Notes: generated by a model from the letters alone, not told the origin. A stretch of DNA of 64,000 nt from Diabrotica undecimpunctata (GCF_040954645.1 NC_092813.1:18359235-18423234), one strand, 5' to 3'; shown: positions 49,173 to 61,187, numbered from the stretch's first letter. Numbers and translations: made by a program.

Positions 49173-50161
49173 TGTGACGAGTTTTGATTTGAAAAAGGTG
49201 GGATAGGTATGTAGGGATGAAAGTTTAGCTAGATTTAGGAGAGAGAAAAGATAATCAGTTGGTTTTCCAAGTCTGTAAGACGAACAGTGATTGTTCTCTG
49301 GCGGTTCCCGAGAAGTAGCAAGCAGTAGTGTTGAATGTTAGTGAGTTTTTGTGGAGTTAGTGTATCTGACAGAAGCTGAAGCAGCAAAATATTGTAAGTC
49401 ATATTTTTCTACTTATATTCCAAGAGTCACTGTTCAGGCCAACGAGAGATTCAGTTTATCGTAAAGAGAAGATATTCCAAGAGTCATTTTTCACTCGGGC
49501 CAACGAGAGATTCAGTTTATCGAGAGGAGAAAGGCTATCATAATTTGAATAATTTGTGCTTTTGAAGGAGATCATTAAGGACGATATACTTGCAAAAATC
49601 TGTTGTAAGATTGCTGATTACATAGGGAGCGGTTGAGAGGAGATAATATAGTCTACAAGGAACAAGGATTTGGACCACTCATCATCAGAGAGAGATATTT
49701 TTGTTTTCTGCAGTTTTTTTTCTTTTATTGATAACACAATTTTTACACTTAATTTAGAAAGGATATAAATATTTTAATTAGGAGAGTTAGAATAGTTTGG
49801 GATTTTGAGATTTCAATTAATATTGTTTGTACCATTAATTTTGATTGTTCACGTACGTAGAAAAAAATTTTGAGAATCATTATATGAGATTTGTTTATTG
49901 AAAACTTTTGAGTGTGAATTATTTCATTATTTTTATTTCAATATATAGTGTTAGATCATATGTGTTTTTTATTATTCCGGTATTCTTTGGACCTTACCTT
50001 TCACATGTAATAGCATAGATATTGAAGCACGAATTTAACCCTGAGATAAAAGAATTAAAAATTGTGATAGAGTCATAATCATATCATTTAAATAATTTTA
50101 ATTAATCAAAAAAATTAATTAGCTAATTATTGCTTGGCGCACCAAGACTTTAAATATCACA
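49173..50161 (+). repeat. 5' LTR (about 989 bp)
   Basis: The LTR starts TGTGACGAG directly after a polypurine tract and ends ATATCACA, giving the terminal inverted pair TGTGA/TCACA. It contains a direct duplication of about 65 bp: ATATTCCAAGAGTCA followed by GCCAACGAGAGATTCAGTTT, starting near 49,417 and again near 49,470. This duplication is present in all three LTR copies. Exact ends could be off by a few bases, because ATAA follows the CA in all three copies. Confidence 0.88.
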
Positions 50162-50166
50162 ATAAC

Positions 50167-50184
50167 TGGCGCCCAACGTGGGGC
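50167..50184 (+). promoter_or_regulatory. Primer binding site, tRNA-Lys type
   Basis: TGGCGCCCAACGTGGGGC begins five bases after the LTR. This 18-mer is the standard complement of the 3' end of tRNA-Lys(1,2), used by several retroviruses and insect gypsy-like elements. Its spacing from the LTR end is normal. It is intact. Confidence 0.9.
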
Positions 50185-50569
50185 TTGAAAATATCGCAGC
50201 GTTACATTTGAAGGAATGGAAAGAGATCTGGAATAAGTACAGGTGATCCAGAGATAAAAACATATAACATTGAGGGAATTTGAATTTGAAAGTATTTTGA
50301 CAATTTTTTCCAGGGAATATAAATTTGAATTATTGATTGATCGTAGTTAGTGGATATTTACTGCTATTGAATTATTTGATTTTATTTTCTTTACCAATCG
50401 TACATTTGATATTTATTTTGAATTATTTGAATTTTACTGATTGCATATTTGATATTTGTCGTGAAAATTTAATACATTTGGGGAGAAATATTGTCGTGTT
50501 CTGAAACATATAGAGTGTTGTAAAATTTCACATTTGGCGGGGACAAAAACAGTAACAAAAAGAAACAAC

Positions 50570-52437
50570 ATGTCGACCACAAGGAGTCAAAGCAAAATGC
50601 AAGAAAGGAAGGAGGATAACAGAGAAGAGGAAACAATTGTTGAAGAAGGATCGGATAATGAAGGAAATGTTACAATAGTTGAGGAGAAAAAAGAATTATC
50701 AGGAATAGAGAAAATATTACAACTAATGCAAATACAGACACAAACAATAGAGAAAAACCAAAATGAAACATCAAAGAAAATGATAGAAAAACGGAAAAGC
50801 GTTTGGACAAATATGAAAATGAGGTAAGAGTCTGTTTAGAAAAAGTCAGAGAAGAAACAGAGAGGAAACTAGAGATGCAGAGAGAAGAAATAGAAACTAA
50901 AATGAAAGATATTAAGACTGTACAGAAAAAGAAATTAGAACAGTTAGAAACGAAATTTGAAATGGCTTTACAAGAAGACAAGAAAGAAATAGAAAAACAA
51001 ATTGAGGATATCAGAAAACAACGAGAGATGGGAGACAGGAGAGAAGTACTCATCCAAAGTCCGGGTGACATAAAAATACAATTTGGCGGGGATATTCGGA
51101 AAACACACCCAGTACCGTTTGTTAAAAATTTGAAAAACAAATTACAACATATTAGATATTTTGACGATTGCAAAGAAACAATTAGAAACCATTTGAAAGA
51201 AGGAGCAGCGTTATGGTATGAAAGCAAGGAAGATGAGTTTGAAAATTGGACAGATTTTGAAAATAAATTTCTCAACTATTTCTGGGGGAAAAATAAACAG
51301 AGAGAAATCAACCAAGAGCTACAGAATGGAAAATATCACGAAAAAATGGGAATATCTGAAGAAAGATATGCTTTGCAGATATATAACAATTCAAAATATC
51401 TAGAATACAAATATTCTACCGAACAGCTGGTAGAAATGATCAGCAGACATTTTGAGGAAACGTTGGAAGATCACGTGATTTTGAGAAACTATCAAGATAT
51501 TGATAGTTTGTGCCAATTTCTTCAATTAAAAGAAGCGAAAAGAAAAGAAATGAGAAATAGAAGACAACATGACCAATATAATGGACCGGAAAGAAGGTAT
51601 TCATCAAATTATGACCAGAGAAACCGACATCCCAGATCAACAAACGAATATAGGCCGAGAAATTACAATAATTACAATAGACAACAAAATTACGATAACA
51701 GGAATGACACACAACATAGAACATATGAAAATCACAACAGGAATAGAGATGCACAAAATCCTCCGAATAGGAATACTAACGAACAAAGGGACGATAGAAA
51801 TAACCAGAGCTTCCAACAACAAAATAGAAGGGAGATGAATCATGTAGCAATAGGAAACGAAAGACAAATTTCTAATTCTAATCTAATATTTTTAGATGCA
51901 TTTATAAAACATAAAGCGATTAAAATTGTGATTGATTCTGGCTCGGAGATATCGCTAATCAATAAAAAACTAGTAAAAGAATTAAATTTGGACAGATTTG
52001 TGTATAAGATTCCTAGGGTTGATTTAGTGGGTGCAAACAATAAAAATTTAACGACAGTAAACGAAGGTTTGGGAGTACAGATAAGAGTGGGAAACAAATT
52101 CCATATTATGAAATGTGTGGTGATTGAAGATTTAAATCATGATATGATAGCGGGAATTGATGAATTGAGGAAAAAAGATATCACCATAAATTTTTCGGAA
52201 AATAAACTGGAAATCAGAGCAGAACCAGACAACACAGGAGAAGAAAAGCAAACAGATAGGAAAACAAATTCTGGAAGGATCAGTGCACAGGAAAAACGCA
52301 AAGAAATCGATATGACTGTAGAGGATAAACCGAAAGTACAAGAACAAGATCTAACAGAAGAGAAAAAGAGAAGGAAGAAAAAGAAGAAGAGTTCGAAAAG
52401 AAAGCAGGAAAATAAGATGGAGAAAAACAGGAAATAG
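50570..52437 (+). pseudogene. Gag-protease polyprotein with frame offset
   Basis: The first ATG (50,570) opens a Glu/Lys-rich coiled-coil start. The frame runs out at 50,825, while the main frame, open from 50,803, continues to TAG 52,435-52,437. A one-base offset near the A run at about 50,790 separates them. The main frame (544 codons) has a coiled coil (residues 1-80), a capsid-like helical region (about 105-250, with ALWYESKEDEFENW and FLNYFWGKNKQREINQEL), then an Asn/Arg/Gln-rich stretch (about 250-350) where many Gag proteins have CCHC zinc knuckles; none is present. An aspartic protease domain follows (about 355-465) with the catalytic DSG at residues 378-380, the hydrophobic IKIVIDSGSEISLI context and a C-terminal MIAGIDELRKKDI. 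A Lys-rich tail ends it. The offset may be a disabling mutation or, less likely, a recoding site. Confidence 0.85.
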
Positions 52438-52477
52438 AAGGTACAGAAGAATTGTTGGCAACCGACGATAAAACAGA

Positions 52478-52891
52478 ATGGAAGCAGGAAGAAAAAGAAA
52501 GTATCATCAGAGAAATGAAAGGAATAGAAACATGGGCTCGGAATACCAAAGGGAATTAGAGGATAAAAAGAAAACAGAAGAAAAAAGGGCACTGATTGAC
52601 GAGAATCCAGAATTTTGTGAAGAAGTATTATGGACAGTGAACACATGTGAACAAAAGGAGGATGAAAGAAAAATAAATTGTGGAGAAAACATGGGAAAGA
52701 AAATAGAGAAGATTTTAGGCAACCATGGAGATCTTGTTAATGAAGTAAACCGAGTGGCTAAAAATTATGAACTTTCTTTTAAGGGAAAATACTTGGAAAA
52801 ATTTAAAACGAAAATATATCCAATCCCGTATAAAGACAGGCAATATACGGGGTATTTTAACATTCACGACATTTATCAGTATCATAAGTAG
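52478..52891 (+). pseudogene. Start of pol, truncated by internal deletion
   Basis: After the gag-protease stop, a frame of 137 codons continues with charged linker sequence. It ends with GKYLEKFKTKIYPIPYKDRQ (near 52,785-52,845). The lysine-rich YPIP pattern is typical of the segment just before the reverse transcriptase in gypsy-type pol. Instead of polymerase motifs, the frame then reads YFNIHDIYQYHK and stops, 32 bases before the non-coding 3' end. Most of pol has therefore been deleted between about 52,845 and 52,890. No YxDD motif exists anywhere in the internal region. Confidence 0.6.
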
Positions 52892-52923
52892 ATTTTAATA
52901 ACATAGTGAAATAATTTGATCCT

Positions 52924-53385
52924 AGAAAACTTTTGTCATTTTTAAAATTTAACAAAGAGTTTTCGGCAGATCAAATGGCGGGGATTTGTTATGATATGTA
53001 AAATCGAGAAAAATATTGGGTTGATTAAAATATTTCAAAGTTCAAAAACATTAAAATAATTCAGATAAGTAGGATAATAACCAACAAACATTTCGAAGAA
53101 GGAAAGTTATTAAATTCTTGGATTACCTGTACTAAACAAAATGTAAGCTATGCATGAATTATTTCTTTGTTATACTTGAGTGACCCGCATAAATTTAAGT
53201 GAAATCCAAAGACAATAGAACCGGGTTTTCCAAATACATTAATGCAGTGATTAAAGACAATAGAAGAGATTTTAGAAAGAGGTTTTTGTTAGTTTTTAAG
53301 AATTATAGAAAAATATTATTTGTAAATAAGTTTTATAATTATAGGTAAAGATTTGTTTGTTATCGAAATGAAAAAATGGGGGAAT
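52924..53385 (+). mobile_element. Non-coding 3' internal region and polypurine tract
   Basis: This segment is nearly identical to 48,701-49,172 (one 10-bp deletion near 53,330). It ends with the polypurine tract TGAAAAAATGGGGGAAT (53,369-53,385), which touches the 3' LTR and would prime plus-strand DNA synthesis. No open frame is present. Confidence 0.85.
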
Positions 53386-54380
53386 TGTGACGAGTTTTGA
53401 TTGGCGGAGATTGAAAAAGGTGGGATAGGTATGTAGGAATGAAAGTTTAGCTAGATTTAGGAGAGCGAAAAGATAATCAGTTGGTTTTCCAAGTCTGTAA
53501 GACGAACAGTGATTGTTCTCTGGCGGTTCCCGAGAAGTAGCAAGCAGTAGTGTTGAATGTTAGTGAGTTTTTGTGGAGTTAGTGTATCTGACAGGAGCTG
53601 AAGCAGCAAAATATTGTAAGTCATATTTTTCTACTTATATTCCAAGAGTCACTGTTCAGGCCAACGAGAGATTCAGTTTATCGTAAAGAGAAGATATTCC
53701 AAGAGTCATTTTTCACTCGGGCCAACGAGAGATTCAGTTTATCAAGAGGAGAAAGGCTATCATAATTTGAATGATTTGTGCTTTTGAAGGAGATCATTAA
53801 GGACGATATACTTGCAACAATCTGTTGTAAGATTGCTGATTACATAGGGAGCGGTTGAGAGGAGATAATATAGTCTACAAGGAACAAGGATTTGGACCAC
53901 TCATCATCAGAGAGAGATATTTTTGTTTTCTGCAGTTTTTTTTCTTTTATTGATAACACAATTTTTACACTTAATTTAGAAAGGATATAAATATTTTGAT
54001 TAGGAGAGTTAGAATAGTTTGGGATTTTGAGATTTCAATTAATATTGTTTGTACCATTAATTTTGATTGTTCACGTACGTAGAAAAAAATTTTGAGAATC
54101 ATTATATGAGATTTGTTTATTGAAAACTTTTGAGTGTGAATTATTTCATTATTTTTATTTCAATATATAGTGTTAGATCATATGTGTTTTTTATTATTCC
54201 GGTATTCTTTGGACCTTACCTTTCACATGTAATAGCATAGATATTGAAGCACGAATTTAACCCTGAGATAAAAGAATTAAAAATTGTGATAGAGTCATAA
54301 TCATATCATTTAAATAATTTTAGTTAATCAAAAAAATTAATTAGCTAATTATTGCTTGGCGCACCAAGACTTTAAATATC

Positions 54381-54383
<3 letters not shown>
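53386..54383 (+). repeat. 3' LTR (about 998 bp)
   Basis: It matches the 5' LTR almost base for base and has the extra GGCGGAGAT-like segment after TTTTGATT that the 5' LTR has lost. It ends ATATCACA and is followed by ATAATATAT and a pure AT run. Insertion into an AT-rich alternating target fits the known preference of gypsy-type elements. Confidence 0.9.
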
Positions 54384-54385
<2 letters not shown>

Positions 54386-54463
<78 letters not shown>

Positions 54464-54464
54464 A
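54386..54464. repeat. (AT)n microsatellite
   Basis: A run of alternating AT, about 79 bp with one TTA interruption, directly after the 3' LTR. Its length in any assembly is uncertain. Confidence 0.95.
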
Positions 54465-56060
<1,596 letters not shown>

Positions 56061-56464
56061 ATTCCCCCATTTTTTCATTTCGATAACAAACAAATTTTTA
56101 CCTATAATTATAAATTTCCTAAAACTTATTTACAAATAATATTTTTCTATAAATCTTAAAAACTAACAAAAACCTCTTTCTATAATCCCTTCTATTGTCT
56201 TTAATCACTGCATTAATGGATTTTGAAAAACCCCGTTCAATTCTTTGGCTTTCACTTAAACTTATGCGGGTCACTCAAGTATAACAAAGAAATGATTGAT
56301 GTAAAGCTTACATTTTGTTTAGTACAGGTAATTCAAGAAATTAATAACTCTCCTTCTTCGAAATGTTTGTTGGATATTATCCTACTTATCTGAATTATTT
56401 TGATGTTATTGAATTTTGAAATAATTTTAAACAAACCAATATTTTTCTCGATTTTACATATCAT

Positions 56465-56468
<4 letters not shown>
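56061..56468 (-). mobile_element. Internal 3' fragment attached to the third LTR
   Basis: On the minus strand this is the same non-coding 3' internal region, including the polypurine tract complement at 56,061-56,077. It extends to TGTTATGATATG, where it is cut off by an (AT)n run at 56,469. The equivalent point in the other copies is 48,764 and 52,987. The copy thus has an LTR plus about 408 bp of internal sequence and nothing more. Confidence 0.85.

Positions 56469-56529
<61 letters not shown>
56469..56529. repeat. (AT)n microsatellite
   Basis: About 61 bp of alternating AT at the truncated end of the inverted LTR copy. It may have been the site of the deletion that removed the rest of the element. 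Confidence 0.93.
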
Positions 56530-56530
<1 letters not shown>

Positions 56531-56548
56531 CGTATAGTGTATAAATGA

Positions 56549-56686
56549 ATGGACACTAAATAGAAAAAAGACTGGAATAACCACATAAGCCGAATGGGGG
56601 AGGCACGTGTGATCAAAATAGCAAGAGATAAATCATTAATCGGTAAAAAAAGTATCGGCCGACCACGCAAAAGATGGAGTAACAAC
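56549..56686 (+). pseudogene. LINE reverse-transcriptase protein, C-terminal scrap
   Basis: One frame with a single stop (56,561-56,563) reads KKDWNNHISRMGEARVIKIA followed by RDKSLIGKKSIGRPRKRWSN. The pattern W..HI.RM...R..K.A then GRPRKRW is the typical C-terminal end of insect non-LTR retrotransposon proteins (RTE or Jockey type). No reverse transcriptase motifs remain upstream, where the AT run and LTR copy lie. A dead 5'-truncated copy, or a scrap left by insertion of the neighbouring element, both fit. Confidence 0.65.
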
Positions 56687-56689
56687 CCT

Positions 56690-57587
56690 GTAATTGGGAT
56701 ACCCTGTATATTTCAAAATAATTTTAAAATGTAGCTTTTATCAACTTACAAACTAGTAATTTAATTTTTTTACTCTTTCGCTGTAATCTTTCGTTCCATT
56801 AGTGGTGATTCACCCTGTATACAAGGAAAAATTTTTATGTATGTAATTGTTGTTATTACTTACATGAAAATAAAATTAAAACTGCACTTGTTTTTTTAGT
56901 TGTATCTTATTTAAAGCGTTAATCAATATGTAATGTTAAACAATAGTAAAATATAACTATTTTTATTAGACCTATAATAAATGCATACCTATATCTGTCT
57001 ATTAAAGAAAAAGGTATTGATAATGCATTATTTTGTATTCAACTATACATATCCTTTTATTAGTGAAATTAATTAACTACAAGTACACAGTGCTGAATAC
57101 GGCTCTGATTAGAATGAATCATAATATATCACAATCTAATAAACCGCATGCCTAAGAGTTTTGGCAACACTGATCTCCATAAGCCTAATGTTATTTTCTT
57201 AACGTGGAACGCTGTATATAAAGATTGTGGCATAAACAGAAATCAAACCAATTTCGAACTGTTTTCTATTCAATGAATAATTTAATTCTAAATTAAATCT
57301 GATCGGGTTTATTTTGCATACATTGTAGAGAACATTTCATATAAAGCAAAATAATGATAAACTGTAATCGTAGCAATAGTTAATTATCGGATAATAGGTT
57401 TAAATGTGTTAACAATAAGCTTTTAATATACATGCCTATCACGATACTATTTAATAATACTGTGTTCATGTTATAACATATTGTATGGTTTTACCTATTT
57501 CAGCTACGCTGAAATATGTAAAACAAATTGCACTATATTTTGATTTATTTATACACCACAAGCAAAAAGCCGTAGCATCGGTCTCCT
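56690..57587. other. No gene seen, intergenic
   Basis: AT-rich sequence with ACCCTGTATA words at 56,701 and 56,813 that look like ends of old repeats. No coding frame or RNA gene is supported. Confidence 0.45.
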
Positions 57588-57733
57588 TTAACAGGTTAAG
57601 CGCCAAGCATTTTTCACCAAAATTATCCCCTGGGCCAAAGCAATATTTAACAAAAATTTAACAGGTAATCCGCATTCAAATCGAATCCCCAGTGTTTGAA
57701 CGTATTTTTGTTAACAGTTTTTAAAACAAATAG

Positions 57734-57753
57734 AGCGGTCACCGGTGACCGCT
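57734..57753. repeat. 20-bp perfect palindrome near piggyBac left end
   Basis: AGCGGTCACCGGTGACCGCT reads the same on both strands and lies about 142 bp inside the left end, in a GC-rich patch unlike the surrounding DNA. It is a plausible transposase or host-protein binding site, by position only. Confidence 0.85.
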
Positions 57754-57825
57754 TTGGCCTGGCGCGAACTGCGTAGGACACCTGTTTCCGCAATGGCCCA
57801 CCGCACCGGAGACGTTCGGAACGAG

Positions 57826-57852
57826 CGGACACTCTATTCATAGGAGTGTCCG
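57826..57852. repeat. Hairpin near piggyBac left end
   Basis: CGGACACTC (57,826-57,834) pairs perfectly with GAGTGTCCG (57,844-57,852) around a nine-base loop. It lies within the same GC-rich subterminal patch as the 20-bp palindrome. Confidence 0.8.
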
Positions 57853-58015
57853 ATGACTGCTGATGTCCGACGCGCGGCGCCAGTCTATCGTTGCTTGTCG
57901 GGACGAGTTAGTTTCATATTTATATCTACATAATTGTTTAGTTTTACGACTTGAAGGCGTTACATATTGTTATAAGGTTTTTGTGTAAAAAGAGAAACTT
58001 TAAAATAATAATAAA

Positions 58016-60136
58016 ATGAGTGATCGACCAAAAAAAAAAATAGTGCAGTTAGCTTTGGAGAAAGAAAATGACTATGACAGTGACAGTAAGTTTTTTTATC
58101 TGAAGTTGAATTATGATTTTATTTTGATGGTGCTATTGTATAAAAACAGTACAGTGATGTAAGACTAAATGTAAGAAAATCATTTAGATAACAAATTATA
58201 TCGATATAGTATTCTTACTTCGTTGTATTTGTTTTATGGAATAGTACTTATTCAATTTGATAGAAGATGTAAAATACACACTTTTAGGTGATTACTCAAA
58301 TAATCCATTTTGCTACAATTCTGAAGATGACGCAGAATTTATTCCACCCAGCAGCATTGACAGTAATAAATACGACAGCGATGACCTCGATTTTGATGAT
58401 ATGCCCAGCACATCTAATCATGGTCCAAGTAAACGTCGCAGACTTGAAACTAAGTGCATCGAAGATGAATCAGCACAAGAACCAAATAATGAGCCATAGG
58501 ATCTTGCAATTACAGAATTTGAAGACCGTACCCCAGCGTCAGAAAAAGAAAGACCTGATATTGAGGATAAGCCGACTCGAGTTGTACAAGAACCTGACAC
58601 CAGAATAGCAACCGACTTGCGTGATTTGTCTATTTCAGTTTGGGGTGACCCAGTTGGAAATCATTTAGAATTTGAGCAAACTTACAGAAGTGGTATAAAT
58701 CCTGATTGGCAAGCTGCATTACAAGATCTTAAGACAATAGATTATTATTTAGCTCTTGTTGACATTAACATCCTGGATGATATGACCGACCAAACAAATT
58801 TGTATGCAACTAAGTTCCTTATGGAAAACGAGAGTATTTCCAACAAAGCCCGTGCTCAAGCATGGGAGCCAACCAATAGAAAGCAAATTGCACAATTTCT
58901 AGGTTTGCTGGCCTACATGGGAATAGTGCGAATGAATTCCATTCGAGATTATTGGTCAACGAAGTGGATTTTCAAAAATAATGTTGCTTCTAATATTATG
59001 AGCCGTAACCGATTTAAGTTACTTCTGAAAATGTGGCACTTCTCAGATAACTCTAAGTGTCCAGAAGGAGAATGTATAAAGTGCAACCACTTATATACCA
59101 AATCATAACCAATTATTAAAAAATATTTACACCAGGAAAAACATTTTGCATTGATGAAACCATGGTACCGTTTCAGGGACGTTTACTCTTCAAGCAGTAC
59201 AATCCACAAAAGTGGCATAAATATGGCATTAAAATATTTAAATTATGTGCTCAGAATGGTTTTACGTGGAACCTAAGTATATATGCAGGCAAAGAGAAGC
59301 AAGGTGAATTAGCAGCATCCACCAGTGTAATGCTAAAATTGTCGCGAGGTCTTTTAGGGTCTGGTAGAATTTGTATAACTGATAATTGGTATACAAGCCT
59401 TCAATTAGCGCACATACTTTTGGATAACAATACCCATTGTCTCGGAACTTTGCGAAGTAATCGCAAGGGTAATCCAGACGAACTAATTAATAAAAAACTT
59501 AAAAAAGGTGAAGTAATTGCCAGAGAAAATGAAAGAGGAATATGTGTCCTCAAGCGGCATGACAAAAAAGATTTCTTGGTTTTATCCACCTGTCATAATG
59601 CTGAAATGGTCCATCTTCAACGTCGGGGAAATAATATCCAAAAACCGAAAGTTGTAGTCGATTACAATTCAGGTAAAAGCTCCATTGATTTATCTGATCG
59701 GATGTCGAGTTACAGTACGGCGCTGCGACGAACTGTACGTTGGTACAAGAAAATAGCTATAGAAATTTTATTAGGTACTTCAATTGTTAATGCCCATTTC
59801 ATATACAAGGAGGCCGAACAGTCCCACATATCGATAAATGAGTTTAGGTATGCAGTTATCGAAGAATTATTAAAATTTGAAGGCAGTCATTTTTATGAAC
59901 CTACACGTCCTGCAAAAGTAAACCTCAATGCTCCTGTGTTCACAAAACTAGACTGTAAGTCACGGGAAAATAGATGGTAATACAAGGGATGTTACAAGAG
60001 AAAACAGGATGGACTTATAGACAAAAATAAAATGAAGAAGGTAATAACGTACTGTTCGCAGTGTGGAAATAATCCTAGGTTTTGTTTGAAATGTTTCAAT
60101 TTATTTCACAAAACTCATTCATTTTTTTTTAAATAA
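58016..60136 (+). pseudogene. piggyBac-type transposase, two exons, three breaks
   Basis: Exon 1 starts at ATG 58,016 (MSDRPKKKIVQLALEKENDY) and ends at 58,085 before GTAAGT. Exon 2 begins after an AG at 58,263, in phase, with an acidic Ser/Asp-rich N-terminal region. A TAG at 58,497-58,499 interrupts it. The frame resumes with the DDE_Tnp_1_7-type domain (WGDPVGNHLEFEQTY, then GLLAYMGIVRMNSIRDYW). A frame change lies between 59,105 and 59,140. The rest holds the catalytic aspartates: CIDETMVPFQGR (codon 59,153), CITDNWYTS (codon 59,381) and SIDLSDRM (codon 59,690). A TAA at 59,978-59,980 then cuts off the C-terminal cysteine-rich domain, still readable as GCY, YCSQC, FCLKCF and H to TAA 60,134-60,136, which overlaps an AATAAA signal. 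All three acidic residues survive, so decay is recent. Confidence 0.92.
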
Positions 60137-60538
60137 ACGTATGTACACACATATAATAGATATGTATTTCTATTATATTATTTTTTTAATAAATTTTTTT
60201 ATCAAATGTATGTATTCTTATTTCTAGACTTAATGAAAGAAATCAAGATAGTTTTTACCGCAGATTTTTCTAATCGGAATTGCTACACAGAACCTGGTTC
60301 AACATTCTATACCTTAGGGCCATAGCGGACATATTCCTATGTTAAAACCGCATAAAATCGTGTCCTCGCGGCCGGGGAAGGATAATGAAAAATTTAAAGT
60401 CACTAGGACACCCGTGTCCGCCGTGGCGCTTAACCTGTTAACTAGGAAAATGGTAACATGGATAGAGACCGAACCAACTGTGTGACATATCTGTGTTCTA
60501 TGAAAGCGGCAATCTCAATACTTACTTCTACGCGTAAA

Positions 60539-60763
60539 GAGGAGAGGGTAACAAGTACGTTAACATAAAAAACCAAACGCAAAGACATTGCCAAAACGAC
60601 ATTACAGCATATCTCCGTTGTTATTGATCCAATCCTGATGTGTGAGGTAACATCGGAAAGAGGAGAGGGTAAGGAATATGTTAACACAAAAAACAAACAC
60701 AAAGTCATAGCCAAACCGGCACTACAGCATATATCCGTTGTTATTGGTCCAATCGTGACGTGT
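60539..60763. repeat. Two-copy direct repeat, period 121 bp
   Basis: Segments starting GAGGAGAGGGTAA at 60,539 and 60,660 are about 85 percent alike by eye over about 104 bp (both contain TTACAGCATAT or CTACAGCATAT, then CCGTTGTTATTG, and end TGATGTGT or TGACGTGT). They lie about 100 bp outside the piggyBac right end. The open frame on both strands here is a by-product. Nature unknown. Confidence 0.8.
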
Positions 60764-60769
60764 ATCGTC

Positions 60770-61061
60770 GAAAAGGATAGGGGGTACATTAAGTCTGCTT
60801 CTTTCATAGAAAGCAGTTCACATAATGCAAAAACAATGAATAATTATAATTTTAGCAGTTATTATTAAAATGTGAATAATATTTTGTAAAATATTTAAAA
60901 ATTTTAATACTATCTATTCTATAAACTAGCCAAGACAGTTCTTTGAAAGTAACTTTTTTTAACAATTTGGGCTAATGTTCCATCAGCTAAGCTTTGCTAA
61001 CGGATAATTCTCAAAATCAGTGTTAACATCTTATTAAATCAGAAATAGCCGTTGGATTTGA
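60770..61061. other. No gene seen
   Basis: AT-rich sequence of about 290 bp. No feature is supported. Confidence 0.4.
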
Positions 61062-61187
61062 ATGCATGGCAGAAGGGAAGAAGATTCAGAGAATGAAGAC
61101 AACGTTATGAGTATGTTCAAGAAGATGATGGGAGACCTGAAAGAAATTAGGAAGGAAAATAAGGAATTTAGAGAGGGGATGAGATGA
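61062..61187 (+). pseudogene. Short coiled-coil frame, possible LINE ORF scrap
   Basis: ATG 61,062 opens 41 codons: MHGRREEDSENEDNVMSMFK, then KMMGDLKEIRKENKEFREGM and R, stop. The heptad-like Leu/Met/Ile spacing and Glu/Lys content match the N-terminal coiled coil of many insect non-LTR element ORFs. Nothing coding follows, only the AT-rich repeat region. The call rests on composition, so a chance frame is possible. Confidence 0.35.

Larger units (their letters stand above)
49173..54383 (+). mobile_element. Ty3/gypsy-type LTR retrotransposon, pol-deleted
   Basis: The order is LTR (49,173-50,161), primer binding site, gag-protease frame, a short start of pol, non-coding 3' end with polypurine tract, and LTR (53,386-54,383). 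The LTRs differ by a handful of substitutions plus one 9-bp length change, so the insertion or last conversion is young. The internal part is only about 3.2 kb, and no reverse transcriptase, RNase H, integrase or envelope coding sequence is present. The element is non-autonomous and would need a relative in trans. Assignment to the gypsy group rests on the domain order gag then protease, the lysine primer site and the YPIPY linker, not on polymerase sequence. Confidence 0.88.
57592..60437 (+). mobile_element. piggyBac-type transposon, 2846 bp
   Basis: TTAA lies at both ends (57,588-57,591 and 60,438-60,441), the exact target of piggyBac transposases. The terminal inverted repeat is CAGGTTAAGCGCCA at 57,592 and TGGCGCTTAACCTG ending at 60,437. 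Inside the left end are a 20-bp palindrome and a hairpin. A related GC-rich word, TAGGACACC.GT.TCCGC..TGG, occurs near both ends (57,775 and 60,405) in direct orientation. The transposase is on the plus strand but broken. Intact ends mean the copy could still be moved by a related enzyme. Confidence 0.93.

Noticed and set aside
48764..50161. LTR starting at TGTTATGATATG
   Set aside because: All three copies share sequence upstream of TGTGACGAG, but a polypurine tract sits immediately before TGTGA, and TGTGA/TCACA form the expected inverted ends. The upstream part is internal sequence.
50670..52722. Minus-strand Ser/Phe-rich frames opposite gag
   Set aside because: Mirror frames of the Lys/Glu-rich Gag coding strand, with no independent evidence.
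60442..60868. Frames on both strands over the 121-bp duplication
   Set aside because: Produced by the duplication, with no family resemblance recognised.
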